Source: an uncultured Eubacterium sp. (lineage in GTDB: Bacteria > Bacillota > Clostridia > Lachnospirales > Lachnospiraceae). From it: DNA of 64,000 nt. Below are positions 8,123 through 16,372 of the stretch, piece by piece. Position 1 is the first letter of the stretch. Each line of letters starts with the position of its first letter. The stretch is from contig CAMUML010000010.1 of assembly GCA_947089855.1 (NCBI GenBank), forward strand, positions 1-64,000. Direction: 5' to 3'. The notes beneath the pieces were generated by a model. The model saw only the letters and a program-made list of their open reading frames with translations. It did not search any database and was not told the DNA's origin. The translations under genes were made by a program, and so were the position numbers.

Positions 8123-8166
8123 AAAAGGCAGAAGTTCCGGATTCTGAGGGCTTCTGCCTTTTTATT
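8123..8166 (+). terminator. Terminator after YqaJ gene
   Basis: AAGGCAGAAG pairs perfectly with CTTCTGCCTT, followed by TTTATTTT. The 240 bases from here to the Rad52-like gene hold no supported gene, so that gene probably has its own promoter or depends on readthrough. Confidence 0.85.
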
Positions 8167-8408
8167 TTCTGTTATGGAAAATGAAATGATAGAAGCAATA
8201 AGATACAGCATTTATATCAGCAATCAAGAAAAAGCCAGGAAACAAGAGACTTCTGGTTGGCCAGTGTATTATATAGAAAAAGTATTGGCAACGCTTGTGA
8301 TAGAAATGAAATGCAATATTTTTCAGATCCATTATTTTTATATTAGGTAATTGCGAAACAACTTTGCATTTTGCCTAAATGTTTTGATATTTTGGAGAGG
8401 AGGAAAAG

Positions 8409-9209
8409 ATGGAAGACCACAGGATCAGGCTGCTCCGCGCAGAGGAAATAGAGTGCCGTGCAGCCGTTGTAAAAGAAACAGGATTAAGTATCCTGCTTTA
8501 TAAGGACGCGAGGGTTGACCAGCGTATTTTGGATGAGACATTCGGGATGTTCGGATGGAAACGCAGCCATCAGAGCATTGACGGGAACCTCTACTGCACG
8601 GTGGAAATTTTTGACAGGGAATCCGGCGTATGGGTATCGAAGCAGGATGTTGGGACAACCGGATATACGGAAAAGGCAAAATCCCAGGCTTCGGACAGTT
8701 TTAAAAGGGCCTGTTTCAACTGGGGGATAGGACGCGAGTTATATACAGCCCCGTTTATCTGGATCGTTTCCGGAAATGCTGGGATTCAGAAAAAAGACGG
8801 CCGTTTTTACTGCAGCGACCATTTTTCGGTCCGGGAGATTGCGTATAACGGGGACAGGGAAATTACCTACCTTGCTGTAGTAAATGACACAAATAAGGGG
8901 CGGCTTGTATATGAGTTCCGGAAAGAAAAAGATATGGCTGGCCCTCAAACGGATGCTGCCAGAAAAGCGGGGAAACCGAAGCCAGGCTTAGTAAATACAG
9001 GGAAACTGGAGCCGGATTCGAAAAATACAGGGAGGATTACAGATATGCAGATGCATTCGCTGGAAGCGGAGATGCAGCGGACCGGGGTCGGGGCCGATGC
9101 GGTAAAAGGAAGATACCAGATCGACGAACTTAGCAATATGTCTGCGGAACTTTATGGAAAAGTAATGCAGGCATTGGCAAAGACAAAATCAGCGGGAAAT
9201 GTTGCGTGA
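8409..9209 (+). CDS. Rad52/Rad22-type single-strand annealing protein
   Basis: A 266-aa protein of the Rad52_Rad22 family found in phages and elements. Typical blocks are LLYKDARVDQRILDETFG, FGWKRSHQSI, VSKQDVGTTGYTEKAKSQASDSFKRACFNWGIGRELY (about 80-115, in several pieces) and the hydrophobic FIWI strand. It would coat resected single strands and anneal homologous DNA, forming a two-part recombinase with the YqaJ exonuclease. The C-terminal third is a low-complexity linker plus a small helical domain. GAGAGGAGGAAAAG precedes the ATG. The end lies next to the BRCT gene. Confidence 0.92.
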   Translation: MEDHRIRLLRAEEIECRAAVVKETGLSILLYKDARVDQRILDETFGMFGWKRSHQSIDGNLYCTVEIFDRESGVWVSKQDVGTTGYTEKAKSQASDSFKRACFNWGIGRELYTAPFIWIVSGNAGIQKKDGRFYCSDHFSVREIAYNGDREITYLAVVNDTNKGRLVYEFRKEKDMAGPQTDAARKAGKPKPGLVNTGKLEPDSKNTGRITDMQMHSLEAEMQRTGVGADAVKGRYQIDELSNMSAELYGKVMQALAKTKSAGNVA

Positions 9210-9237
9210 AAGAAAAATAATTATGGAGGTATTGGAA

Positions 9238-9477
9238 GTGGAAAAAGAAAATCCATTGAAAGGGCATACAGTAGCGGTAACCGGGAAACTGGAGCATTTT
9301 ACAAGGGATGAGGTTATGAAAAAGATTGCATCCCTGGGCGGGGCGCCGAGAAGCGGGGTCAGCAGGAATACGGATTACCTGATCTGCGGAACAGGTTCTG
9401 GCAGTAAGCTGGAGAAAGCACAGGCTTTTGGGGTCAGGGTCATTACAGAGCAGGAATTTATGAATATGATTGCGTAA
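9238..9477 (+). CDS. Stand-alone BRCT-domain protein
   Basis: A 79-aa protein made of one BRCT domain: LKGHTVAVTGKLEHFTRDEV, IASLGGAPRSGVS, TDYLICG, GSKLEKAQAFGVRVITEQEF. This is the pattern seen at the C-terminus of NAD-dependent DNA ligase. Without a ligase it probably binds DNA ends or a partner protein in the YqaJ/Rad52 module. The GTG at 9238 has GGAGG eight bases upstream; ATG starts at 9223 or 9199 (overlapping the previous gene) are possible and would add 5-13 residues. Confidence 0.88.
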   Translation: MEKENPLKGHTVAVTGKLEHFTRDEVMKKIASLGGAPRSGVSRNTDYLICGTGSGSKLEKAQAFGVRVITEQEFMNMIA

Positions 9478-9492
9478 ATAGGAGGGAGTGTT

Positions 9493-10407
9493 ATGGACAG
9501 TATTATGAGTTACAGCGAATTTATCTGGAGAATCATAGAAGGGCTGAAAGGGAAGATGGGGGATGGGTATCATTTTACTGCGGATGTGTCGCTGGGGAAC
9601 AATGGCAGGGTCGAAAATTTCCTTATGATCAAAGATGGGGGATCGCCTGTTGCGCCGCGCATACCAATGGTTCCATTTTATAGCAGGTGCATACAGGAAG
9701 GGGATAAAATCCCTGGCCTTGTGGATGAAATTGTAGATATATATAGGAAGAATGAGTGCAATGGCAATTTTGACGCAGCTTCTTTTATGGAATGGGGACG
9801 TATCCAGAGTAATATACGCTGCTGCCTGCGGAACAAGGGGATGAATACAGCTATGCTGCCAGGGGTTCCGCATAGGGATATACTTGATTTGTCGCTGACC
9901 TATTATGCAAAACTGCCCCTTCCGGATGGGGGATTTGGAACGGTGCATGTAAACAACAGCCATATGGATGTATGGAGGGTAGATGAAAAGGAACTATACC
10001 GGACTGCGGTTCATAATATGGAAGAAACCAAAGACGCTGTCCTGGAAAATATTACGGATATTACAGGACACCTGCTGGATGCAGGGGGAATAGGGGGCCT
10101 TATAGATGCGGACCGTATAGCATGGATGTATGTGCTTGGGAATAAAAACAGGATTTATGGGGCCGTGCAGATACTGAATACCGGAATCATGGAAGAAGCC
10201 GCTGACAGGTTAGGGGATAATTTTATCATACTTCCGTCTTCGGTTCATGAAGTAATCCTTGTGCCTGATGTCCAAGACCAGGAACTATCCTATTATAAGC
10301 AGATGGTAAAGGAAATAAATGAAACGGAGCTTGTACCGGAAGAAATATTATCCGGCCATGTATACCGTTATAGCAGAAAGAAGAAAGGGGCTGGGATTGC
10401 GGCATGA
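9493..10407 (+). CDS. DUF5688-family protein
   Basis: A 304-aa protein. The N-terminus (SYSEFIWRIIEGLKGKMGDGYHFTADVSLGNNGRVENFLMI) and the C-terminal block (LPSSVHEVILVPDV, then YKQMVKEINETELVPEEILSG) match DUF5688, a family frequent in Lachnospiraceae plasmids and integrative elements with unknown activity. AGGAGGGAGTGTT precedes the ATG. It overlaps the next gene by four bases (ATGA), so they are coupled. Confidence 0.85.
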   Translation: MDSIMSYSEFIWRIIEGLKGKMGDGYHFTADVSLGNNGRVENFLMIKDGGSPVAPRIPMVPFYSRCIQEGDKIPGLVDEIVDIYRKNECNGNFDAASFMEWGRIQSNIRCCLRNKGMNTAMLPGVPHRDILDLSLTYYAKLPLPDGGFGTVHVNNSHMDVWRVDEKELYRTAVHNMEETKDAVLENITDITGHLLDAGGIGGLIDADRIAWMYVLGNKNRIYGAVQILNTGIMEEAADRLGDNFIILPSSVHEVILVPDVQDQELSYYKQMVKEINETELVPEEILSGHVYRYSRKKKGAGIAA

Positions 10408-10760
10408 CAGGGAAAATGCAGTTAAAACGCGGAATGTTCAGTGATGAGGAGCGCACACTGTTTAAAAAGGTGGAACAGGAGCATGATTTGTTTATGTACC
10501 GGATGTTAGCAAGCCCTGCAGAGGATATATACGGCCATTGCGGTAAAATCCGGTTTTATGAATGCGTTTATGAGTATTTTATGTATGCGGAGGAAATTGA
10601 CCGGAAACATATCCTGGCCTGTTTAAAATGCAGTAATATTATGCGGACGTTATATGAAGTTTATCTGAAACGGGAATATCTTGACTATTCCTCATTTGAG
10701 AAAGTCCGGGAACTGCTGGATGCGCTTGCAGAGGATATGGAAAAGTTGCCAGAGCGTTAA
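10404..10760 (+). CDS. DUF3848-like small protein
   Basis: A 118-aa helical protein that starts inside the last codons of the DUF5688 gene. The pattern (FKKVEQEHDLFMYRML, PAEDIYGHCGKIRFYECVYEYFM, then a helical tail) resembles DUF3848, another family of Lachnospiraceae mobile elements. The family match is tentative and there is no functional clue. It is the last gene of the run that begins with the Rad52-like gene; a hairpin terminator follows. Confidence 0.6.
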   Translation: MTGKMQLKRGMFSDEERTLFKKVEQEHDLFMYRMLASPAEDIYGHCGKIRFYECVYEYFMYAEEIDRKHILACLKCSNIMRTLYEVYLKREYLDYSSFEKVRELLDALAEDMEKLPER

Positions 10761-10828
10761 AAAAGAAATAGTGATATTTGGAATTTGATGATTTTTACAT
10801 GATAGACTAAAATGTAAATATATAAATT

Positions 10829-10878
10829 TAACCATATTTCCAAAAGTGTTTAAAATATTGCTTTTGGAAACATGGTTA
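10829..10878. terminator. Bidirectional terminator between convergent genes
   Basis: TAACCAT-A-TTTCCAAAAG pairs with CTTTTGGAAA-C-ATGGTTA, one mismatch in 18 pairs, flanked by A/T-rich tracts. It separates the DUF3848-like gene from the convergent 703-aa gene. Confidence 0.75.
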
Positions 10879-10970
10879 GAATTTTATAATTTATACAGCA
10901 TTCTTTCGAGAAGATTGGGGCAGGGGTTCAATAATTCTTTTTTTAAATGATCCGTCGCAAGTAAAACTGG

Positions 10971-13082
10971 TTAAGGGGATTCGTTTAATTCTTTAGTAAA
11001 ATACATTGTAAAGTTATCACACAAGCAGTAATAATAGCCAAAATCTTCTTGCAGACGATTTTCTGGATCAAAGTGTTTAGAGGTTGGCAGAAAAAGGGTT
11101 TCTGTCTTGTAATTTATAAATCGTTTAAATAGTTCGTTAGAAGCTGATTCTAAAAAACTATGAAAAGATGCTTTTTCAAAATCTGTTGAGTTGCTGTACC
11201 ATGAATCAAATAACTTATCATAATCATCGGGATGGAATATACTCGTTTTTTTTATTGGAACAAAGTTAGAATAGAAATAAAAGACTGATTTTAACCGCGC
11301 GTTCCTTTCGGTAAGATATTCTATAAAATCAGATGTAACCTTCCTGTTTTTGAAAATATCCTGATGGCTGTGTATAAATTCCGTGTCCAGTTCTTTTATA
11401 TGTTTGACATAATCCTCTAAAAAAATTTTATTCTTTCCCTCATGCGTGTAGTTTGCAATAATTGGTTCTAGAATTGTGTCTTCTGCCAGAATAGCACGGT
11501 CAACATAGACTATGTCTTCTAACAGAAAGGCATTGTCAACCGGGTCCAGAAAGAAAGAATCTGATAAAATAGACAGGACATCATATAGACGGATTATAGT
11601 AGAAGCAGGTATCCCTATAATGCCTTTTTCTGCATCAGATAAAAATTGTTTGGAAACGCTAATGCGTTCTGCAAGCTGTTCCTGTGAATAGCCGTATAGT
11701 TTCATTGCACTGTGGCATCTTTCAATAATCTGTTTACTTAGCTCTTTGGATTTTTGATTTGTTATCCTATTTCCAAAATATTTTAAAAAATCAGAAATGG
11801 TTATATCATCCATGTTTTTAAAGGTTTTAATTATATCTAATAACTGCGTTTTATTTATCTTTTTCAGAAAATCTATTGTTCTGGTTTCAAATGGATTTTC
11901 CCTGCCTTTAGGGGATTCAGGTGAACAATTGCAATTATCGGTTTTATCATATATATTTCCAAAGTCCATATATTCACATTTAGGATTTTGGATTGTCAAT
12001 TCCTTCGCCATCATATTCTGATTAAAATAATTACAGGTTAATGGAATAAGGGCGTTATATACAGGCATTATATAAGGGATGGTGCGGGTGGTAAATGGGG
12101 TAACCCATTGTGTCATCCTGTTTATTGCATACATAGTTAATGGGCGGCTGTAATTGCTCCAGGAAAAATTATCGAAACCTTCCAAATCCCGCAGGAAGAG
12201 AAGGAATGTAATAAAATTTTCGCCCATTAGCGGATTATTATTAGGATAGTAGTTTTCATCATGGTATATCTCGTATTTTTTCCTGTCGGATTGGTGGTCT
12301 CTTAGCCTTTTTTCGATTTTGCTTTCAGTAAGAAGGACGAAAAAATTTTTAGCATAATAATCAACCGTGTTAATATATGGCTTTGCACAATTGGTGTATT
12401 CCGGGAGTTTCCATCCGCCAGAATAAGTGTGCCAGACACCTCTGGCTAATTTTGTGGATTTATATGTTTCCTCGGCTAAAAGTATTTTTTTGTATGTTGA
12501 CTTTAGGGAGTGCAGTGCTTTTGTTCCCCGGACAATGCAGCTTTCTCTTTTAGTAGTAGTCCCTGAAAGCAGTGAAAATAAATACAATAGTTGGAAATTT
12601 CCCCGCAGGTTTAATTCGATAAAATCATATAGCCATAAATTGAAGTTTGAATTTTTCTTTTCATCTAGTATTTCATTATACGAGTCTCCCAAAATGAATA
12701 CGATAATGGGGAATAACTTGTCGCACAATGATGAGTTGCAGCTGTACAATATAGAAAACCAATTCTTACAATTACGAATAACTTTCTGTTTGTCAAATAG
12801 ATATTTAGGCCTGGATTGTTTATATTCAAATTTTTCAGGGGTCTGCTGGCATAAAATGTCATGGCTGAATAAATTGTCCGTTGCTTTTTCAAAGTCTTTT
12901 TCTTGTTTTGAATCAAGAGTGCGGCTGCATTTGTTTTTGGAATCGATAAGATTTTCCAGCATTCTAAATAAATAGCTGTCCGCATATAAGCATTTAATAA
13001 ATTCAGAATCAAAGTACTGGAAAGTGCCAAATAGATCTGAAAGGATAGATTCATTTGCTTGGCAAAAAGTATCAAAATTCAT
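10971..13082 (-). CDS. 703-aa protein with central XRE HTH, unrecognised
   Basis: A large AT-rich gene that starts behind CAAGGAGGAACAAC. Residues about 1-440 are rich in Phe, Tyr, Asn and Lys with no motif I can name. About 446-510 is an XRE helix-turn-helix (RCHSAMKLYGYSQEQLAERI, VSKQFLSDAEKG). About 510-703 is another unrecognised, helical region. The HTH DNA is closely related to that of the regulator at 3111-3485, while the flanks are not, so the domain seems inserted or shuffled. I see no signal peptide or clear membrane helix. Its lower GC than the neighbouring replication genes, single-gene minus-strand transcription and position in a mobile element fit an accessory (for example defence or control) gene. 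That role is only inferred. Confidence 0.8.
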   Translation of the reverse strand: MNFDTFCQANESILSDLFGTFQYFDSEFIKCLYADSYLFRMLENLIDSKNKCSRTLDSKQEKDFEKATDNLFSHDILCQQTPEKFEYKQSRPKYLFDKQKVIRNCKNWFSILYSCNSSLCDKLFPIIVFILGDSYNEILDEKKNSNFNLWLYDFIELNLRGNFQLLYLFSLLSGTTTKRESCIVRGTKALHSLKSTYKKILLAEETYKSTKLARGVWHTYSGGWKLPEYTNCAKPYINTVDYYAKNFFVLLTESKIEKRLRDHQSDRKKYEIYHDENYYPNNNPLMGENFITFLLFLRDLEGFDNFSWSNYSRPLTMYAINRMTQWVTPFTTRTIPYIMPVYNALIPLTCNYFNQNMMAKELTIQNPKCEYMDFGNIYDKTDNCNCSPESPKGRENPFETRTIDFLKKINKTQLLDIIKTFKNMDDITISDFLKYFGNRITNQKSKELSKQIIERCHSAMKLYGYSQEQLAERISVSKQFLSDAEKGIIGIPASTIIRLYDVLSILSDSFFLDPVDNAFLLEDIVYVDRAILAEDTILEPIIANYTHEGKNKIFLEDYVKHIKELDTEFIHSHQDIFKNRKVTSDFIEYLTERNARLKSVFYFYSNFVPIKKTSIFHPDDYDKLFDSWYSNSTDFEKASFHSFLESASNELFKRFINYKTETLFLPTSKHFDPENRLQEDFGYYYCLCDNFTMYFTKELNESP

Positions 13083-13274
13083 GTTGTTCCTCCTTGTGTG
13101 AAAGCCGACAAATTTTTCTCCGGGCTACAAACCTTTTCAAATTAGTTTCAAAGTATTATTATAAATGCAGGAATTCCGAAAAGCAATAGGTGTCCGGACT
13201 AATATTGCACACAGTCATTCACAATTTAACGGGGTGTCTGAACCGTTATCAGTTATCGCTAGGAGGAAAAAATT

Positions 13275-13871
13275 ATGCAGAATATTTTTTTTGATGAAAA
13301 AACGACGCCTGAAGGTGTGGAATTTGGGAACACAAAAAAAGAGGTTAAGCCGAAAAATAATGGACTTTTGCCTCCGGATGATTTTCTGGATGTAATTTGC
13401 ACTGATGAAATCAGCGCCAAAGAATTTGCCCATGACAAGATGATGCGGGATAATTTGGTGGTTGTCCCGGACAGAGAAATCGTTGGCAAAGGTGTGGAAA
13501 TGGAGATTGACCGCTGCGATCTTTATTTTAGAAAGGCTGATCACGAATTCAAATTACATGTTACGTGTGGTGATGAGATTGAACGGTATAGCACTGTTCC
13601 GCACGATATTATCATTGCCGTAGTTGGCGAAGCGGAAGAAATATGCATTGTTTTGCCGAATCCTGACGGGGCAAGCCCGGTCTACCAGCTTACGGATGAT
13701 GTCGTTGCCGCGATTTATATTGAAACCAGGCAACATAGGTTGGGAAACCGTTATTTTGTATGCGTTGTCTATGACAAAGAATCTGATAACTGTCATTGCG
13801 CTGTTACAGCAGATCCGAACGAGGCACATTTTCTTTACAATTCATATTGTGATGTAGTTTATTCTGAATAA
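13275..13871 (+). CDS. 198-aa protein of unknown function
   Basis: A clear gene behind CTAGGAGGAAAAAATT. It is an acidic, beta-rich protein with phrases such as DREIVGKGVEMEIDRCDLYF and HDIIIAVVGEAEEICIVLPN and a tail rich in Cys, His, Asp and Tyr. I do not recognise the family. It is transcribed away from the 703-aa gene, with 190 bases between the starts. It runs into the helicase gene, whose ribosome site begins at its stop codon, so it may share an operon with replication. Confidence 0.7.
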   Translation: MQNIFFDEKTTPEGVEFGNTKKEVKPKNNGLLPPDDFLDVICTDEISAKEFAHDKMMRDNLVVVPDREIVGKGVEMEIDRCDLYFRKADHEFKLHVTCGDEIERYSTVPHDIIIAVVGEAEEICIVLPNPDGASPVYQLTDDVVAAIYIETRQHRLGNRYFVCVVYDKESDNCHCAVTADPNEAHFLYNSYCDVVYSE

Positions 13872-13919
13872 GGAGGAAAGGCCCTGGGGATTGCCAGCCC
13901 AGGGCCTGATAAATTATTG
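13870..13919 (+). promoter_or_regulatory. Split ribosome site: SD, hairpin, TTG start
   Basis: AAGGAGG (13870-13876) is followed by a perfect 10-bp GC-rich hairpin (AGGCCCTGGG with CCCAGGGCCT, 13879-13907) and then, nine bases later, the TTG at 13917. In the linear sequence the spacing is far too long; with the hairpin folded it becomes about 11 bases. No T-run follows, so it is not a normal terminator. Confidence 0.6.
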
Positions 13920-15674
13920 AGGAAACGAAAAAATACTTTGGAAAAATTTTATAAAGAAAACCCAGGCAGGTTTCCAGAAATGGAAGAATGCGAAAGTAAA
14001 ATAGATAGCCAGCCATGCAGGCGGAAATATAGGATGGAACGCCGCCAGGATACTTTAGAAAGATTTCATAAAGAAAACCCAGGCAGGTTTCCAGAAATGG
14101 AAGAATGCGAAAGTAAAAGGCAGATCAGCCTATTACGTGACAGCATTTTAACAAAAAGCCGGGAAAAAGATGGCAGTAGTAATCATTCAAAGGGAAAGGA
14201 AGAATCAATCCATGAGGCTGCTGAAGGAAGGGGGTTAAAAGATTCAAAGGAAAAAAGGAAGGGGAAAGGCAGAAAGAACAAAACCAGAAAGGATACTGCT
14301 TTAGAAGCCAGGGAGCCTGGAAAGTGTGGTAAATTTGGAAATGATCCAGGCAGTGTCTGCCAAAATCGAAAACGAGAAGTTGATATTGATGCAATTTTGA
14401 AGTTTTTGAAGCAAAACCACGAATTTTTATGCATTGCAGGAAAAAGGCTTTATGTTTTTACAGGCAGGCATTATGAAGACATTTCGGATCCAAATAAAGC
14501 GATAGCGGTTTTTAAAGAATTTCTGTCCGAAGAAGTGAACAGGCTTATCCGTGACTATATGGAAATTTACAGGCAGCTTATGAGTGACAGGGATATTTGG
14601 TACAATAGTATGATGTCAGTAAATAGAAATCGGAATGTCATTGTTTTTGAAAATGGAACTTACAATGTTCTGGAGCAGAAATTTTATGAAGGACAATTTT
14701 GGGAGAAGGATTATGTTTTTTCGATCATCCATTTTTACTATGACCCGGATGATATGACGAATGCCTGCCTGGTAGATGATTTTGTGGAACAGTTTTGTGA
14801 CGGGGATTGTAGGAAAAGGGAACTTTTATGGCAGATTGTTGGTTTCTGTATTTCAAACTACGAAAACAAGAAGGCCCTTTTTTATTTCCTTGGCGTGCCG
14901 GATTCCGGCAAGAGTACACTGTGCCGGTTTTTAGAAGTGGCTGTCGGGGAAGATGCTTATATTTCAGTTGCAATCAAGCAGTTAAACGGAAGGTTCGTTT
15001 CTGGCGACCTGGAAGGTAAAAAAATTTGCGCAGATGAAGACGTGGCAGTTAAAACACCTTTAAAATCGGAGGATATTTCAATGGTAAAGAAGATCACATC
15101 CTCGGATAAAATCCGTACAGATGCGAAGTACCAAAAACCTGGGCAGCTCCATCCCGAATGCAAGCTGGTGTGGGCAGGAAATGGAATGCTGACGTTTGAA
15201 ACAAGCGAGGACCTTCAGCCGTTTATCAACCGGATGATTATTTTCCCGCTCGAAAGGGCGGTTCCAGAGGAACAGCGTGATTCATGCATTGTGGAAAAGC
15301 TGATAGAAGGAAGGAATTATATTATATCCAAGGCTTTGGAAGCATTGCAGGATTTAGTGGACAGTGATTTCAGGTTTACGAAAGTGGTACAGGCAGAGAG
15401 GTATTTTACATCAAAAAACTGTGCATATGGGATCGACCAGTTTGTTGAAGAATGGTGCGTTCTTGATGAAAACGGGCGAGAAACGATGGCGGACCTGTAT
15501 AGTGCATACAAGGATTTTTGTGGGCTGCACCCTGAGTATACAAGAAGGGCAATAAATCCGTTCAGCGCTTATCTGAGTGATAAATTCCATCTGGAATCGT
15601 ACAATGACGGGGAGAGCAGAGGGAAGAAAGGAATCAGGCTCTTATTGTTTGAGGCTGACGCACTTACGCAGTAG
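13917..15674 (+). CDS. P4/D5-type SF3 helicase, replication protein
   Basis: A 585-aa protein. About 1-150 is a Lys/Glu/Arg-rich region containing a 39-aa direct duplication. About 155-300 resembles the D5_N domain (IDAILKFLKQNHEFLCIAGKRLYVF, with an aromatic IHFYYDPDD block). About 320-480 is a superfamily-3 helicase with Walker A GVPDSGKST (near 325), Walker B GKKICADEDV and motif C LVWAGNG. A winged-helix-like tail ends it. The family unwinds origins of phages, plasmids and satellites. No primase active-site domain is visible in front of it, so priming must come from elsewhere. The TTG start is unusual; an ATG at 14034 would remove one copy of the duplication. Confidence 0.88.
   Translation: MRKRKNTLEKFYKENPGRFPEMEECESKIDSQPCRRKYRMERRQDTLERFHKENPGRFPEMEECESKRQISLLRDSILTKSREKDGSSNHSKGKEESIHEAAEGRGLKDSKEKRKGKGRKNKTRKDTALEAREPGKCGKFGNDPGSVCQNRKREVDIDAILKFLKQNHEFLCIAGKRLYVFTGRHYEDISDPNKAIAVFKEFLSEEVNRLIRDYMEIYRQLMSDRDIWYNSMMSVNRNRNVIVFENGTYNVLEQKFYEGQFWEKDYVFSIIHFYYDPDDMTNACLVDDFVEQFCDGDCRKRELLWQIVGFCISNYENKKALFYFLGVPDSGKSTLCRFLEVAVGEDAYISVAIKQLNGRFVSGDLEGKKICADEDVAVKTPLKSEDISMVKKITSSDKIRTDAKYQKPGQLHPECKLVWAGNGMLTFETSEDLQPFINRMIIFPLERAVPEEQRDSCIVEKLIEGRNYIISKALEALQDLVDSDFRFTKVVQAERYFTSKNCAYGIDQFVEEWCVLDENGRETMADLYSAYKDFCGLHPEYTRRAINPFSAYLSDKFHLESYNDGESRGKKGIRLLLFEADALTQ
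13934..14118 (+). repeat. Duplicated N-terminal segment of helicase gene
   Basis: Bases 13934-14001 recur at 14051-14118, 117 bases apart (39 codons), with only a few differences. Both encode TLEKF/TLERF followed by KENPGRFPEMEECESK. The in-frame offset keeps the ORF open. Confidence 0.85.
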
Positions 15675-16055
15675 AGTGGTTAGTTTTATCTGGCAAAATG
15701 TTGTAGAAAAATTTTGGTTTAGGAATGATGCTTACGCATATACATAAATGGATAAGCGTTGCATTTTTGTCATGTTTATTCAGCCTGACGCGCTTACAGT
15801 AGAAAGCATGGTGTGAAAATGTGTTTACTATGTCAATTGCGTTAGGTGAATAAGCGGAGATTATAGGTAAGTGCATGAAGATATAAAATAATAGTTTTAC
15901 TGTGTCAGTGTGTCAGGTAAAAATAGATGGGAAAAGATCTGTTTTGGATAGATGGCTGATGAAAATAAGAATGTTTAGGACATATATTATTTACTTGAAA
16001 GTGAATAAGCGGTTTCCGTGAATGAAAAATAAACAGGAAGTGGAGGATAAAGATT
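15675..16055. other. Non-coding region with repeats, origin candidate
   Basis: There is no gene in these 381 bases. GTGAATAAGCGG occurs twice (about 15847-15858 and 16001-16012), with a related GGATAAGCG at about 15749. A CTGACGC(A/G)CTTAC...AGTAGA motif straddles the helicase stop (about 15655) and recurs at about 15783. Short iterated motifs beside a replication helicase are what an origin of an integrative element looks like. This is inference from position and repeats. Confidence 0.35.
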
Positions 16056-16256
16056 ATGAATGAAGAATTGCGGAATATGACAGTGTTAACGGCGGGCGAT
16101 ATTCAGAAACTGCTGCGCATCGGAAAAAATAAAACTTATGATTTTTTGAATGATAAAAATTGTCCGGTGCCGATTATTAAGGTAGACCATCAAATCAGGG
16201 TTCCGTCAAAGCAGTTTTTTGAATGGCTGGACAATCTCAAAGTAGCAGCAGTGTAA
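16056..16256 (+). CDS. Excisionase-family HTH protein
   Basis: A 66-aa helix-turn-helix protein of the excisionase/HTH_17 type (TAGDIQKLLRIGKNKTYDFLND, then IKVDHQIRVPSKQFFEWLD). GGAAGTGGAGGATAAAGATT precedes it. It is the second such gene in the element and could be the Xis factor or a replication regulator. A terminator follows at once. Confidence 0.85.
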   Translation: MNEELRNMTVLTAGDIQKLLRIGKNKTYDFLNDKNCPVPIIKVDHQIRVPSKQFFEWLDNLKVAAV

Positions 16257-16263
16257 GCAGAGG

Positions 16264-16294
16264 GCCGGAGGTATTTTATACTTCCGGCTTTTTT
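16264..16294 (+). terminator. Terminator after HTH gene
   Basis: GCCGGAGGTAT...ATACTTCCGGC forms a strong stem followed by TTTTTTG, eight bases after the HTH stop codon. Confidence 0.88.
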
Positions 16295-16372
16295 GTATAT
16301 GGACGTAAAAGGAATACTTGTTTTTACACCATAAATATCATATACTTAGGTAACAGCAAAGGAGATAAAACA

